From positions 62,001 through 126,000 of the forward strand of contig JAWXBR010000005.1 of NCBI GenBank assembly GCA_034440235.1: a DNA stretch of 64,000 bases. Reading direction: 5' to 3'. The notes under the pieces were generated by a model. It was not told the origin of the DNA. It was given only the letters and a program-made list of their open reading frames with translations, and did no database searches. Below, piece after piece: positions 54,101 to 62,388 of the stretch; positions within the stretch are counted from its first letter, which is position 1, and each line of letters starts with the position of its first letter. Source of the DNA: JAWXBR01 sp034440235 (GTDB lineage: Bacteria > Bacteroidota > Ignavibacteria > Kapaibacteriales > Kapaibacteriaceae). The position numbers and the translations under genes are program-made.

Positions 54101-54244
54101 GCTGCGTCGCGTTACCGAGTTCTCGTGCAGCGGAGCCATCTCGGCTTCCTGCGCGAATTCTCCGGTGTCTTGCGAACCGTGAGCTAGTTGTTCTATGCTC
54201 TTCCACGGGCTACCGTCTGAAGCATGTACCGAACGATCGGACAT
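51188..54244 (-). CDS. actB: Alternative complex III subunit ActB (molybdopterin-like plus Fe-S protein)
   Basis: 1018 residues from the ATG at 54244. An N-terminal twin-arginine signal (TRRSFMALVSASMALTAAAC) is followed by a large domain related to molybdopterin oxidoreductases but without cofactor (ActB1) and then a ferredoxin-like part (ActB2) with four clusters: CTGCSSCISAC, CQHCENAPCENVCP, CVGTRYCSNNCP, and CTFCVQRLHE with CQEACP. It is the electron hub between quinol site and hemes. A repetitive Thr/Gln/Asn/Ala-rich linker (about residues 532-567) interrupts the molybdopterin-like part. It overlaps nothing and lies eight bases before actC. Confidence 0.95.
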   Translation of the reverse strand: MSDRSVHASDGSPWKSIEQLAHGSQDTGEFAQEAEMAPLHENSVTRRSFMALVSASMALTAAACRRPETKLVPTVKSVQTVTPGMPLEYASVFANRNVAYGVLVKSREGRPVHIKGNNLHPSNRGASSPEMIASLLSLYDPDRIRRARVNRGQVSFDGAVTKIAEHIAEAQASGKRAVVLVDEHCSPSYSALQTAITAAIPAISFVTMPAIVNDNVAIANQQSYGVNGEIVPDLSKAKVIVCVDADPLGADKLSLYHTVRFAQSRTPSKDNPTMSKLFVAEAQYSLTGANADERVRLHPSQIEAFLGILSGGSSAGATTETTAAAQRASAALKAAGAEGVVVAGRHLSPRAQMMAASINKASGSAAVSASNVVPNSHEKWSAIATLQEDMLAGNVHVLITADVNPEYSASREFKAALAKVKNRAAINLHEDETARQCGISIPAAHWLESWGDAVTMDGTLSLQQPLIAPLNDGIPSVQDTLIALVNKVSAGFLGETATYADYVKSRWTGSKADWTLALQNGVVASVGAQPLTGTVAAQSNSTSTTQSNGTGAAQTNATTTAQTNGAGSMASAAIPSGMVLMTVPAHHLYDGRQANNGWLQELPDGVTKITWDNVALISPKTAVDLGLAPGLGAKEIIKANEQIITVTTAHGGIDLPVYVQVGMADNVIVTQLGYGRTQGGKVLQGVGSNAFNVAAPGHAVQYVAAKIEKQAGRHKIATTQNHHTLDDGNGQRTVARWISLDDVKDGNFKSLTDHFPGNLQEGYKQKPLSITPEYTYKGHRWGMVIDMSSCTGCSSCISACQSENNIPVVGKDQVMKGREMHWIRLDRYYVGDMTNPATIVEPMLCQHCENAPCENVCPVAATTHSPEGLNEMTYNRCVGTRYCSNNCPYKVRRFNFLNYNTETRSPLELAFNPDVTVRMRGVMEKCTFCVQRLHEAKWKARDDGRQRINDGEAITACQEACPAGAIIFGDANDPKSKISEAKQNDRGFRVLAELNVRPAVTYLAKVQNTASHTTTNHS

Positions 54245-54264
54245 AGTATACCTGTGCGTTGAGT

Positions 54265-55014
54265 TCAGTAATGGCAAGTGGAACAAGTTTCTGGTCCTAG
54301 TCCGGCCTTCTTCGGATGCGGAATTCCCGCAACCTCATGAGCTGGTAAGGCTGTCTCCCATTGTCCGTACGCAGGCTCGGTAATCGCAAACGATTCCGTC
54401 GTCTGTGTAGCAATAGGCCTGTACAGATAATTGCTATCCATCAAGTCTTTCATCGAATGCATGCGTCCCGTAAAGATCCCCGAAATCGGCCGTGCACCAA
54501 TAATGCGATCTGCAGGATTGCGGTGGCAATCAAGGCACCAACCCATGGTAAGGGGCTTGAACTGCGAAATCACACCCATCTTCTCGACCGGACCATGACA
54601 CGATTTGCAATCAATCTGCGCACGAATGTGACGGCTGTGATTGAAGTGTACATAGTCTGGCAGCTTATGAATACGTACCCATTCGATGGGCATGCCCGAT
54701 TCATAGGAGTCGCGTACAAGCTTGAGCTGCGGACTCTCACCCTTGATAACGGTATGACAGTTCATACACGTCTGTGTCGTTGGTACGGGTGAATGTGCGG
54801 ACGACTCTACTCCCGCATGGCAATACTGGCAGTGAATCTGCATATCGCCCGCGTGTAGCTTGTGGGAAAACGGAACGGGCTGAACGGGACGATAGCCCAC
54901 GTCAGCAACATCATTTCGCACACCGAAATAAATCACGGCGAAAATAATTGCACCCACAGCTCCCAAAAGAGCCCCGCCGACCTTCACTCCAATATCAAAC
55001 CGGCGTGAAAACAT
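54265..55014 (-). CDS. actA: Alternative complex III subunit ActA, pentaheme cytochrome c
   Basis: 249 residues from the ATG at 55014. One N-terminal membrane anchor (about 10-32) and five CxxCH heme sites: CQYCH, CMNCH, CKSCH, CLDCH and CSTCH (at the very C-terminus). ActA collects electrons from ActB clusters. The gene starts the act block and ends 20 bases before actB. Confidence 0.95.
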   Translation of the reverse strand: MFSRRFDIGVKVGGALLGAVGAIIFAVIYFGVRNDVADVGYRPVQPVPFSHKLHAGDMQIHCQYCHAGVESSAHSPVPTTQTCMNCHTVIKGESPQLKLVRDSYESGMPIEWVRIHKLPDYVHFNHSRHIRAQIDCKSCHGPVEKMGVISQFKPLTMGWCLDCHRNPADRIIGARPISGIFTGRMHSMKDLMDSNYLYRPIATQTTESFAITEPAYGQWETALPAHEVAGIPHPKKAGLGPETCSTCHY

Positions 55015-55082
55015 TGTCACCCTTCCGTTTAAAGACGCGCAAAAATGCTGAATGATCATGAATTATCATGCAGTCACCCTTA

Positions 55083-55313
55083 TCAACCATTCGAGTTCTG
55101 TTTCAACCGACGAACAATGAAAACTGTAAATCCGGTTACAATCGCCGCCGGTACACCAAGCATAAACAGTATCGACCACGAATACGCCTCGCCTATCGAC
55201 CCGTTTGCACCACTTGCAAAACCGTCCTTGCAGCCCGGACATGCCATCATGTCGACCGAAGTCAGACACGCGACAGCTAGGACAAGCCAACAGCAACCAA
55301 GTATGTGTTTCAT
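55083..55313 (-). CDS. Small Cys-containing membrane protein in the respiratory cluster
   Basis: 76 residues from the ATG at 55313 with AAGGTG upstream. A signal or membrane segment (CCWLVLAVACLTSVDMMA) ends at ACPGCKDGFASGANG, which holds a CxxC pair, followed by a second membrane segment (SILFMLGVPAAIVTGFTVFI) and a basic tail. It lies between the DUF420 gene and actA. The conserved-looking CPGCKDG placed in the periplasm suggests metal or thiol chemistry in oxidase assembly, but the family is not one I recognise. Confidence 0.75.
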   Translation of the reverse strand: MKHILGCCWLVLAVACLTSVDMMACPGCKDGFASGANGSIGEAYSWSILFMLGVPAAIVTGFTVFIVRRLKQNSNG

Positions 55314-55356
55314 AAAATCACCTTCGATGTTTCCATCACAACCGTAGACATTTCTC

Positions 55357-55788
55357 TCACCACTGATACAACATGTAGTAGACAATAACGCCCGTCACGC
55401 TCACATACAGCCAAACAGGCAACGTTATGCGAGCAATCCGCCTGTGTCGAACAACATCCATCTTCAACCCTCTGAACAACGTAATGCTTGCAAGAACAGG
55501 AACTGTTGCGGCAAGCAAGACATGCGAGATGAGTAATGTGAAGTACACCGGACGAATTACTCCTGTGCCGCGAAACGCAGTATTCATGCTGCCTGTCGTC
55601 GTCACCAAGTGCCACTTGTGCAACAAGTAGCAAGCGAGAAAGACAATTGACAGAATGAAGGCCGTGATCATGATTCGTCTGTGATTTTGAATTCTTTTGT
55701 TGAGTATTTCTCGAAATCCGAGCAACAGCAACACAGTACAGACCGCGTTTATTGTTGCATTCACCGCTGGCAACTGATCTAGATTCAC
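55357..55788 (-). CDS. DUF420 membrane protein
   Basis: 143 residues, GTG start overlapping the SCO stop (GTGA). Four membrane helices with conserved His residues: NHRRIMITAFILSIVFLACY, LLHKWHLV, ISHVLLAATVPVL and VVRHRRIARITLPVWLYVSV. This is the DUF420 (YozB-like) family, found with cytochrome c oxidase genes and often placed next to SCO and CtaA/CtaB. A part in oxidase assembly is suspected from context only. Confidence 0.88.
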   Translation of the reverse strand: MNLDQLPAVNATINAVCTVLLLLGFREILNKRIQNHRRIMITAFILSIVFLACYLLHKWHLVTTTGSMNTAFRGTGVIRPVYFTLLISHVLLAATVPVLASITLFRGLKMDVVRHRRIARITLPVWLYVSVTGVIVYYMLYQW

Positions 55789-56402
55789 TGCGCCTTCCCA
55801 ATCGAACCGAGCACTTGTTCCAGTCTCGCAACCGCTACCGAATCCGATCCGTCGAAGTAATCCCTGACCTGCATGTCCTTATCCACCAGCGCCAGCCTCG
55901 TGCTATGTCCAGCCGGCGTTACAGGCTTCATCACTCCCATCCCACTCTCCGCCAACACCATCATCGAATCCGCTGACATTCGCACCATGAACCAGACATC
56001 CTTTTGGGCTCCAAACTTCTTCGCATACGATGCCAACACCTTCTGCGTGTCGTTGTCCGGGTCTGTTGAAACCGAAACAAATGACACCGACTTACCCCAC
56101 TTCTGCTGAAGCTTTGCGACTTCGGTGTTAATCATCGGACACACTGTTTCGCATGACGTAAAAAAGAACGAACCGATCCACCATTTGCCTCGAAGTTTTT
56201 CCGACGTAAACACATCACCATGTTGATCAACACCACTGAATGCAGGAACCGTTCTAATTGGATCGTGCATCTTCACACTATCCGATTTTTCAACAAGTCC
56301 CTCGCCCTGAGCCCCTTCCTGATGATTCGTGCAACCACTTGAACAGATCAGAACAGACGTCAGAAGCAGCGCTGTTAGCGCGTGATGTAGGTGTAGTCCC
56401 AT
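55785..56402 (-). CDS. SCO1/SenC copper chaperone, lipoprotein
   Basis: 205 residues. A lipoprotein signal (hydrophobic core then SVLICSSGC) precedes a thioredoxin-like domain with the Cu-binding CETVCPMI (CxxxC) and the later histidine in AGHSTRLALVDKD, plus VSFVSVSTDPDNDTQKVL. It delivers copper to the CuA site of cytochrome c oxidase subunit II. Its start lies 28 bases inside the end of the subunit IV gene. Confidence 0.94.
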   Translation of the reverse strand: MGLHLHHALTALLLTSVLICSSGCTNHQEGAQGEGLVEKSDSVKMHDPIRTVPAFSGVDQHGDVFTSEKLRGKWWIGSFFFTSCETVCPMINTEVAKLQQKWGKSVSFVSVSTDPDNDTQKVLASYAKKFGAQKDVWFMVRMSADSMMVLAESGMGVMKPVTPAGHSTRLALVDKDMQVRDYFDGSDSVAVARLEQVLGSIGKAQ

Positions 56403-56746
56403 GTTTCCAGAAAATTCAAACCAAAAACCATGATGATAAACAGAGCGACAGGGATGTACACAACAAGTCTCAACAAAGGATGATCGAATTTCAAGTGCAT
56501 AAAGATGTACATCACGGCTACAACCTTAATAACGGCAATGATTACACCGACCGTTACGTGCAGCGTGTCTTTCCAATGACCGAGGGCCTCAGGGAAAGGC
56601 ATTGCAGCCGCTCCAACAGTCAGCAGCGTTAGGAAGCAGAGCGCATAAAAGACTTTCATGTACTCTTTAATGCCATGGTCTTCATGTGCATGATCGTCAT
56701 GCGCATGTCCGTGTGCGGTCGTAGCAGCAGCGTGCTCGTGTGACAT
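56375..56746 (-). CDS. Cytochrome c oxidase subunit IV (CtaF-like)
   Basis: 123 residues from the ATG at 56746 with GGAGG five bases upstream. The first about 29 residues are His-rich (GHAHDDHAHEDHGI), then three membrane helices (VFYALCFLTLLTVGAAAMPF, VGVIIAVIKVVAVMYIFMHL and VVYIPVALFIIMVFGLNFL), the topology of prokaryotic oxidase subunit IV. It helps assembly and stability of the oxidase. Between subunit III and SCO, with overlaps. Confidence 0.9.
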   Translation of the reverse strand: MSHEHAAATTAHGHAHDDHAHEDHGIKEYMKVFYALCFLTLLTVGAAAMPFPEALGHWKDTLHVTVGVIIAVIKVVAVMYIFMHLKFDHPLLRLVVYIPVALFIIMVFGLNFLETWDYTYITR

Positions 56747-56763
56747 CGTTCCTCCGTGCTTAA

Positions 56764-57384
56764 TTAATGGCCGCTGGGTCCGTGAAAAGGAATCATGAGG
56801 TAGAGTGCTGGAAAAATGAAAATCCACATGAGATCGACAAAGTGCCAGTACAGTCCAAGCACTTCAAGTTTCACGGGATGATCGTATCCACTTTTGCTGT
56901 ACATCTTCATAAAGATGTATAGCATCGGAATAATTCCACAGATAACGTGCAATGCGTGAAAGCCAGTCATCAGGAAGTAAAACGAGAAAAACGTTGTGTG
57001 CTCGCTCTGACCTGGGGCCAAATGATGTTCGAACTTCGTCGAATACTCTATGGTTTTCACAACGAGGAAGCCAAAGGCTCCAACAAGCGTTAGACCGAGG
57101 AAGAGCTTAGCATTGCCACGACGCTGAAGGCGCAGATTGTAGATCGAGAGCGCCATCGTCAGAGATGAACCGATAAGCAGGAACGTGTTCAGCAACGCAA
57201 GCGGAATGTTCAGTTCGCTACTGCCGTGTCCGAAGATTGGATAGTTGGAATTCCGCAGCACGATAAACGCACCAAAGAAGCCAGAGAAAAACATGAGCTC
57301 CGAAGCCAGGAACACCCACATAACCATTTTCCCATGCGGGATCTTGGATATAGGCTCGTGCGCGAGATTCAATGCGGATGACAT
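56764..57384 (-). CDS. ctaE: Cytochrome c oxidase subunit III
   Basis: 206 residues with five membrane helices, the short subunit III form. Typical segments are GKMVMWVFLASELMFFSGFF (helix III Glu region), FFSFYFLMTGFHALHVICGI and GLYWHFVDLMWIFIFPALYL. It stabilises subunit I and proton uptake. The gene follows ctaB by 51 bases and precedes subunit IV. Confidence 0.94.
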   Translation of the reverse strand: MSSALNLAHEPISKIPHGKMVMWVFLASELMFFSGFFGAFIVLRNSNYPIFGHGSSELNIPLALLNTFLLIGSSLTMALSIYNLRLQRRGNAKLFLGLTLVGAFGFLVVKTIEYSTKFEHHLAPGQSEHTTFFSFYFLMTGFHALHVICGIIPMLYIFMKMYSKSGYDHPVKLEVLGLYWHFVDLMWIFIFPALYLMIPFHGPSGH

Positions 57385-57435
57385 GATCCAACCTGAAAAA
57401 GTAAAACTATGCGTTGTCGCAAAAAACCAACCGTT

Positions 57436-58401
57436 CTATGCCTTGTCGAGAAACATCAACACAAATACACCCATGAGTACAGCGTACGATGTAAGCAACA
57501 CGCGTCGTGCTGCAGCATGTTCGCCACTCTTCAAAAACCGAATCGATTCAACTACCAGCCAGCCACCGAGCATCAACGAACCAACGCCGTACAGCCATCC
57601 TGTTGTACCAAGCAGCGTTGGTATAACAGCAGCTGCCATCGTTAAAACACTTGTAAACACCATCTGCCTGCCAAGTGTTGTGTGCGCTTCGTCGCGAAGC
57701 GAACGCAACACGAAACCCGCAGTGCGATAATCGGCGCGATACATCCACGACAGAGCATAAAAATGCGGTAGTTGCCAGAAGAACAGAATTGCAAAGAGTG
57801 CAATAGCAGGCGCATCCAAAGACCCTTGGACTGCGGTCCAGCCCCCTGCAAACGGAAGAGCTCCGGGTATGCCACCCACCAACACAGCAAGCGACGAACG
57901 CTTCTTCATTGGTGTATAGATGGCCACATACGAAACCCACGTTGCAAGTGCGAGCCAGAACGTCAACATGTTTATCGTTAGCAGTAACGCAGCTCCGGCA
58001 AGGGTCAGCGTCACACCGAAGACGGTGGCCGCCGTTGGGCTGATGAGTCCGGAGGGCACCGGACGCGACGCTGTACGCTTCATGCGTGCATCGTCGTCGC
58101 GCTCGAGCACGTGGTTAATTGCACAGCTCCCACTGCTGATAGCAAGTGTGCCAACCATGGTGGTAAGCAGATGCACAGCGTTCGACATATCGGACATGTA
58201 CGTAACGATGTTGCCAGGCACTGCGAGGTAGTATCCAGCAAGCGTGCTGAGTGCAACCATCTGACTTATGCCGGGCTTTGTAAGCTCGTAGTATCCGCGA
58301 AGCACACTCGTTGCGGGTAACGCAATCGCGTGTTCGACGCCCGATCGTTCTACAACGTCGGCTACAGGTGCGTTAAGGACGATATCGTCGTGTACTGACA
58401 T
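57436..58401 (-). CDS. ctaB: Heme O synthase (protoheme IX farnesyltransferase)
   Basis: 321 residues. UbiA-type prenyltransferase with the Asp-rich motif NHVLERDDDARMKRTASRPV and about eight to nine membrane helices. It farnesylates heme B to heme O, the precursor of heme A. Its ATG overlaps the ctaA stop by one base (TAATG at 58399-58403). Confidence 0.94.
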   Translation of the reverse strand: MSVHDDIVLNAPVADVVERSGVEHAIALPATSVLRGYYELTKPGISQMVALSTLAGYYLAVPGNIVTYMSDMSNAVHLLTTMVGTLAISSGSCAINHVLERDDDARMKRTASRPVPSGLISPTAATVFGVTLTLAGAALLLTINMLTFWLALATWVSYVAIYTPMKKRSSLAVLVGGIPGALPFAGGWTAVQGSLDAPAIALFAILFFWQLPHFYALSWMYRADYRTAGFVLRSLRDEAHTTLGRQMVFTSVLTMAAAVIPTLLGTTGWLYGVGSLMLGGWLVVESIRFLKSGEHAAARRVLLTSYAVLMGVFVLMFLDKA

Positions 58402-59564
58402 TATCTGCCCTGCCCTACCAAAGACGATGAAGCCGAAGAAGGCGATGTTTTCGATACCGACGTAGAACCTGCAAAACGATAGAGTCTGTTAGCGTTGAAG
58501 AGTGTAATGGTATTCAACATGAGTAGAAGAACACCACCCATAACATGCAGCGTTGTGACAATCTCATTCCGGGCCATGAGCACAATCATTGCCCCTAACG
58601 CTATCTGCAATAAAACAACAACCGATGCCATCGATGTGGTGCCGATAAGTTGCTTTAGTTCTGTGCGATGTTTCAACACAACAACCCATTGCACAACAAC
58701 AAGCAATGCAACGATGTACGCTACAGTCCTGTGCGTAAAATGGATGACAACCTGCGCGTATTGAAAGAGGTCTGAGCTTGGTAAGAAGCCTTCTTCGCTC
58801 CATTGCGGGAATGACGTGCTAACGCCCCAAGCGTCTGTGTGACGTGTGAGTGCGCCGAGGAAGAACTGTACAAACGTTAATCCCCATGTAGCAAGTATGA
58901 GCAGCTTGATGTCGCGTCCGGCATGCACAGAGGCACGTCCGGCAGTGCGCCATGTGCGTGACGACAACATTGCAATGCCAATAACAATCAAGAAAAACAC
59001 CTCGGCAAGCATGCCATGTGTTGTAGAGGTCCAGTCAGGCAGATTATTCCTCACGGTATATCCACCAAAACACGCCTGCAGACATACCAGCGGAAACGCT
59101 GCTTGTGCGAACCAGTGAATGCGTTCGCCATTGCGTTTACGCATTGCTACGACAACTGCGAAAACAGTGCACGCAGTAAGCAATACCATCACCACTTCAA
59201 GAAAACCCGCTGGCATTGCATGCAGGTTCACAAGCGATGATGCTACTACGAGAAAGATGAGGGCGTCGGCGATGAGGATGCTGCGACTCGGACGTCGGTC
59301 TTTCGGAAGTGCGCGATAACTAACAACAAGCAGCAGAACAGTAACCGCACCCACTAATGATGCAAATAACCGATGTCCGTGCTCCCAGAATTTGTCGCCC
59401 TGCATAAACCACTGCGATGGCGCATAGGTTAACATGGCAGCACCGTTCGATGTTGGCCAGTCTTGAAATGCCATACCTGAATGTGTCGTATTAACGTGTC
59501 CGCCCCATACAATGAGGCCGAACGTCAATACGCACAATGCAACGGCTATGCGGTGTACGGTCAT
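58401..59564 (-). CDS. ctaA: Heme A synthase
   Basis: 387 residues from the ATG at 59564; a longer frame starting in subunit I is rejected. Eight membrane helices of the COX15/CtaA family, with paired heme-ligand histidines in segments such as WEHGHRLFASLVGAV, STTHGMLAEVFFLI and VIHFTHRTVAYIVALL. It oxidises heme O to heme A for the oxidase. The start overlaps the coxA stop by one base (TAATG). Confidence 0.93.
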   Translation of the reverse strand: MTVHRIAVALCVLTFGLIVWGGHVNTTHSGMAFQDWPTSNGAAMLTYAPSQWFMQGDKFWEHGHRLFASLVGAVTVLLLVVSYRALPKDRRPSRSILIADALIFLVVASSLVNLHAMPAGFLEVVMVLLTACTVFAVVVAMRKRNGERIHWFAQAAFPLVCLQACFGGYTVRNNLPDWTSTTHGMLAEVFFLIVIGIAMLSSRTWRTAGRASVHAGRDIKLLILATWGLTFVQFFLGALTRHTDAWGVSTSFPQWSEEGFLPSSDLFQYAQVVIHFTHRTVAYIVALLVVVQWVVVLKHRTELKQLIGTTSMASVVVLLQIALGAMIVLMARNEIVTTLHVMGGVLLLMLNTITLFNANRLYRFAGSTSVSKTSPSSASSSLVGQGR

Positions 59565-61441
59565 TAATGAGAACCGTATTCGGGTTTGATAGGAGTTTCT
59601 TCGAGAGCAATTGTGTGATGGTGCACCGAAATCGACTTGCCCGGTTCCCACTGAGGCCAGTAGTCGAGCTCGCGTCCAAGTACACCAAACTCGTACGGTC
59701 CGCGGTACACAATAATGTCACGATCGAAATTGCCGTGTCCGGGATGTGCCGGTGCAGCCCACTCAAGCGTGTTTGCACGCCATGGATTGCGAGGAGCTTT
59801 TTTGCCCCATTTCATCGACCAGATAATATTGCCAACCAGAATAAGCTGCGAGAACCCGAGCACCAATGCAGAGATTGTAATAAACTCGTTTATACCCTGC
59901 AAGTGTTTAAGGAAGTCGTAGATGTTTGGGTCGTATACACGACGCATGTGTCCGGCAACTCCAAGCACGTGCATCGGGAAGAACGTGAAGTTAAACGCAA
60001 GGAATGTCCAGAAGAAATGTCGACGTCCCCACGTTTCATTCAACATCTTGCCATACATCTTCGGGAACCAGTAGTAAATACCGGCAAAAATTCCGAAGAG
60101 CGATCCACCAAACAGTACGTAGTGGATGTGAGCAACAATGAAGTATGTGTCGTGTATGAAGATGTCGACAGGAGCCGAGGCCATGAAGATACCCGACAAG
60201 CCCCCTATAATAAACATCGATACAAAGGCAAGGGCATTGAGCATCGCCGACGTAAATCGGATGTTGCCCCGCCAGAGAGTACCGAGCCAGTTGAAGACTT
60301 TAATCGACGATGGGACTGCGATAACGATCGTCGAGAGCATGAACGTAGTGCCGAGAAGCGGGTTCATGCCGGACATAAACATGTGGTGTCCCCAGACCAT
60401 GAAGCCAAGGCCTGCAATTGCTGCAATAGCAAAAATCATGGCCTTGTAACCGTAGATCGGTTTGCGCGCGAATGTGGCCATAACGTCACTGACAATGCCC
60501 ATAAGGGGCAGAATCATGATGTACACTGCAGGGTGCGAGTAGAACCAGAATACGTGCTGGAATAGCACAGGCTGTCCGGCTCCGTACTGCGATGCGTGTC
60601 GCGCCTGCGTAACGAGGTTGTCTGGTAGGAAGAAACTTGTGTGGAAGAAGTTGTCCATGAACAGCATGGCAAGTCCGCTTGCAAGCACTGGCGTACCCAG
60701 TGTAATCATAATAGCCGTAATGAACAATGCCCACACCGTTAGGGGCATGTCGAACATCTTCATGCCTTTTGCGCGCTTGTTAATGATCGTGGAGATGTAG
60801 TTCACAGCACCCATGATCGAAGAAAAGCCCACAAGGAAGAGAGAGATTAACCAAAGTGTTTGTCCGGTAATTGTCATACCCGGCACCGATGTATTGGCCG
60901 ATAACGGCGGATAACTTGTCCAGCCCGCGGCCGCATACCCCGTTTCTGTGAAAAAGCCGGACATCATTATTAGACCAGCTGGAGGCAAGAGCCAGAACGA
61001 CCACATATTCAGTCGCGGCAGCGCCATATCGTCGGTACCAATCATGAGCGGAATGCAGAAGTTTCCGAACATCCCCGCTGCAAGTGGAATGATCACGAAA
61101 AAGATCATGATCGTACCGTGCATCGAAAGTAGCTGCACGAAAAATTCGGGTGTGATAACGCCGCTGCCGGGTTGTGTCACCCACGTTGAAGGCAGAATAC
61201 TGCCGATAATCGGGATTGGCTCGCCTGGATACGCAAGCTGCCAGCGAATAAACAGTGCAAATGCTCCACCGACGAACAGGAACGTAAGCGCAAGAATCAT
61301 GAACTGCTTCGCGATAACCTTATGGTCTGTCGAGAAGACATACTTCCGAAACCACGGCAGTTCGTGGTGTGCATGATCGTGCCCGTTCTCGTGAGCAGCG
61401 TGCTCGACGTGTCCGTGCTGTTCTATGCTAGTTGTGCTCAT
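59564..61441 (-). CDS. ctaD: Cytochrome c oxidase subunit I, A2-type
   Basis: 625 residues from the ATG at 61441 (GGAA upstream). Twelve or more membrane helices with ligands to heme a, heme a3 and CuB: HVFWFYSHPAVYIMILPLMG (CuB His and cross-linked Tyr region), MVWGHHMFMSGMNP and FIHDTYFIVAHIHYVLFGG. The YSHPAVY motif replaces the channel Glu of A1-type enzymes and marks the A2 class, as in Rhodothermus caa3 oxidase. The N-terminus is a His-rich tail (GHVEHAAHENGHDHAHHE). It reduces oxygen to water and pumps protons. Confidence 0.96.
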   Translation of the reverse strand: MSTTSIEQHGHVEHAAHENGHDHAHHELPWFRKYVFSTDHKVIAKQFMILALTFLFVGGAFALFIRWQLAYPGEPIPIIGSILPSTWVTQPGSGVITPEFFVQLLSMHGTIMIFFVIIPLAAGMFGNFCIPLMIGTDDMALPRLNMWSFWLLPPAGLIMMSGFFTETGYAAAGWTSYPPLSANTSVPGMTITGQTLWLISLFLVGFSSIMGAVNYISTIINKRAKGMKMFDMPLTVWALFITAIMITLGTPVLASGLAMLFMDNFFHTSFFLPDNLVTQARHASQYGAGQPVLFQHVFWFYSHPAVYIMILPLMGIVSDVMATFARKPIYGYKAMIFAIAAIAGLGFMVWGHHMFMSGMNPLLGTTFMLSTIVIAVPSSIKVFNWLGTLWRGNIRFTSAMLNALAFVSMFIIGGLSGIFMASAPVDIFIHDTYFIVAHIHYVLFGGSLFGIFAGIYYWFPKMYGKMLNETWGRRHFFWTFLAFNFTFFPMHVLGVAGHMRRVYDPNIYDFLKHLQGINEFITISALVLGFSQLILVGNIIWSMKWGKKAPRNPWRANTLEWAAPAHPGHGNFDRDIIVYRGPYEFGVLGRELDYWPQWEPGKSISVHHHTIALEETPIKPEYGSH

Positions 61442-61466
61442 AAGAATTCCAGTTGCCGATTGGATA

Positions 61467-62357
61467 TCAATGTTTAGCAGCGTTGCTTGTTGAAGGCGCT
61501 GCAGTTTGTGTAGCCGCCGCGCTGGTCGTATCCGATGTTGGAGCATCGGCAGCAGGAGCGGTCGTTGCCTGACCGTTCAATACAATCATCTCAGCATTTT
61601 TCTTGTCGAGCCATGCGTCGTACCCAGTTCTACTAAGCACTTCGTATTCAGCTCTCATTGCATAATGACCACCTCCACACAACTCCGCACATGCGAGCTC
61701 GAACTTCCCTGTCTTAAAGCAATTGAACCAGATGTTCATCCATGTGCCAGGAATAACGTCTTGTTTTACGCGAGCATGGGGAAGAAAAAACGAGTGTAGG
61801 ACGTCGAGGGTAGAGCCGCGGACAACAACATTCGCGTTGACCGGGAACTTGAATTGATTTTCCATTACGAAGTCATCCTTGCCCGCTGGATCGACAGAAT
61901 CACGTCCGAACGGGTTGGTGGCTGACATCATCTCACGTGCAGTGCGGTCGTTGTACGCGTTGCGTCCAAACTTTCCGTCAGCACCCGGATACATGAAATA
62001 CCATCCGAATTGTTTGCCCATCACAACAATCTCTACATCGGCCACAGGCACTTTCTTTGCGTATTTCGTGGTTTCCCACATGCTGTCTGACCAAAGTCCA
62101 ATACCCACGAAAAGTATCGTTGGCAGAATTGTCCACGTGATTTCTACAATGTTGTTGCCGTGGTAATTATAGCCCCTTCTGTCTGGACGGTAGCGGTATT
62201 TGACCAGGAACCACAGCATAATGCCGAACGTGAGGACGAAAATCGCAACGCTTAGCCAGTATATCACAGCAAACATCCAGTCCAGCTCGGCGCCGTACGT
62301 AGAAATGTTTTCGGGAAACCACGCCAGCATGTCAAGGATATGCAGAACGTCACTCAT
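61467..62357 (-). CDS. ctaC: Cytochrome c oxidase subunit II
   Basis: 296 residues. Two N-terminal membrane helices (about 29-50 and 70-95) and a periplasmic cupredoxin domain with the CuA site: DVLHSFFLPHARVKQDVIPG and CAELCGGGHYAM. The C-terminus is a low-complexity Ala/Thr/Ser tail (from about residue 262) in place of the fused cytochrome c of caa3 enzymes; a separate monoheme cytochrome c is encoded just upstream. Subunit II is the electron entry site. Confidence 0.95.
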   Translation of the reverse strand: MSDVLHILDMLAWFPENISTYGAELDWMFAVIYWLSVAIFVLTFGIMLWFLVKYRYRPDRRGYNYHGNNIVEITWTILPTILFVGIGLWSDSMWETTKYAKKVPVADVEIVVMGKQFGWYFMYPGADGKFGRNAYNDRTAREMMSATNPFGRDSVDPAGKDDFVMENQFKFPVNANVVVRGSTLDVLHSFFLPHARVKQDVIPGTWMNIWFNCFKTGKFELACAELCGGGHYAMRAEYEVLSRTGYDAWLDKKNAEMIVLNGQATTAPAADAPTSDTTSAAATQTAAPSTSNAAKH

Positions 62358-62388
62358 GTAGTCGTACTCCTAGCTTGATTTCGATTTA

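Noticed and set aside
59537..60565. 342-codon open frame on the plus strand opposite cytochrome oxidase subunit I
   Set aside because: It is antisense to a clear oxidase gene, has a basic, His/Arg-rich translation with no domain, and reflects codon composition of the real gene.
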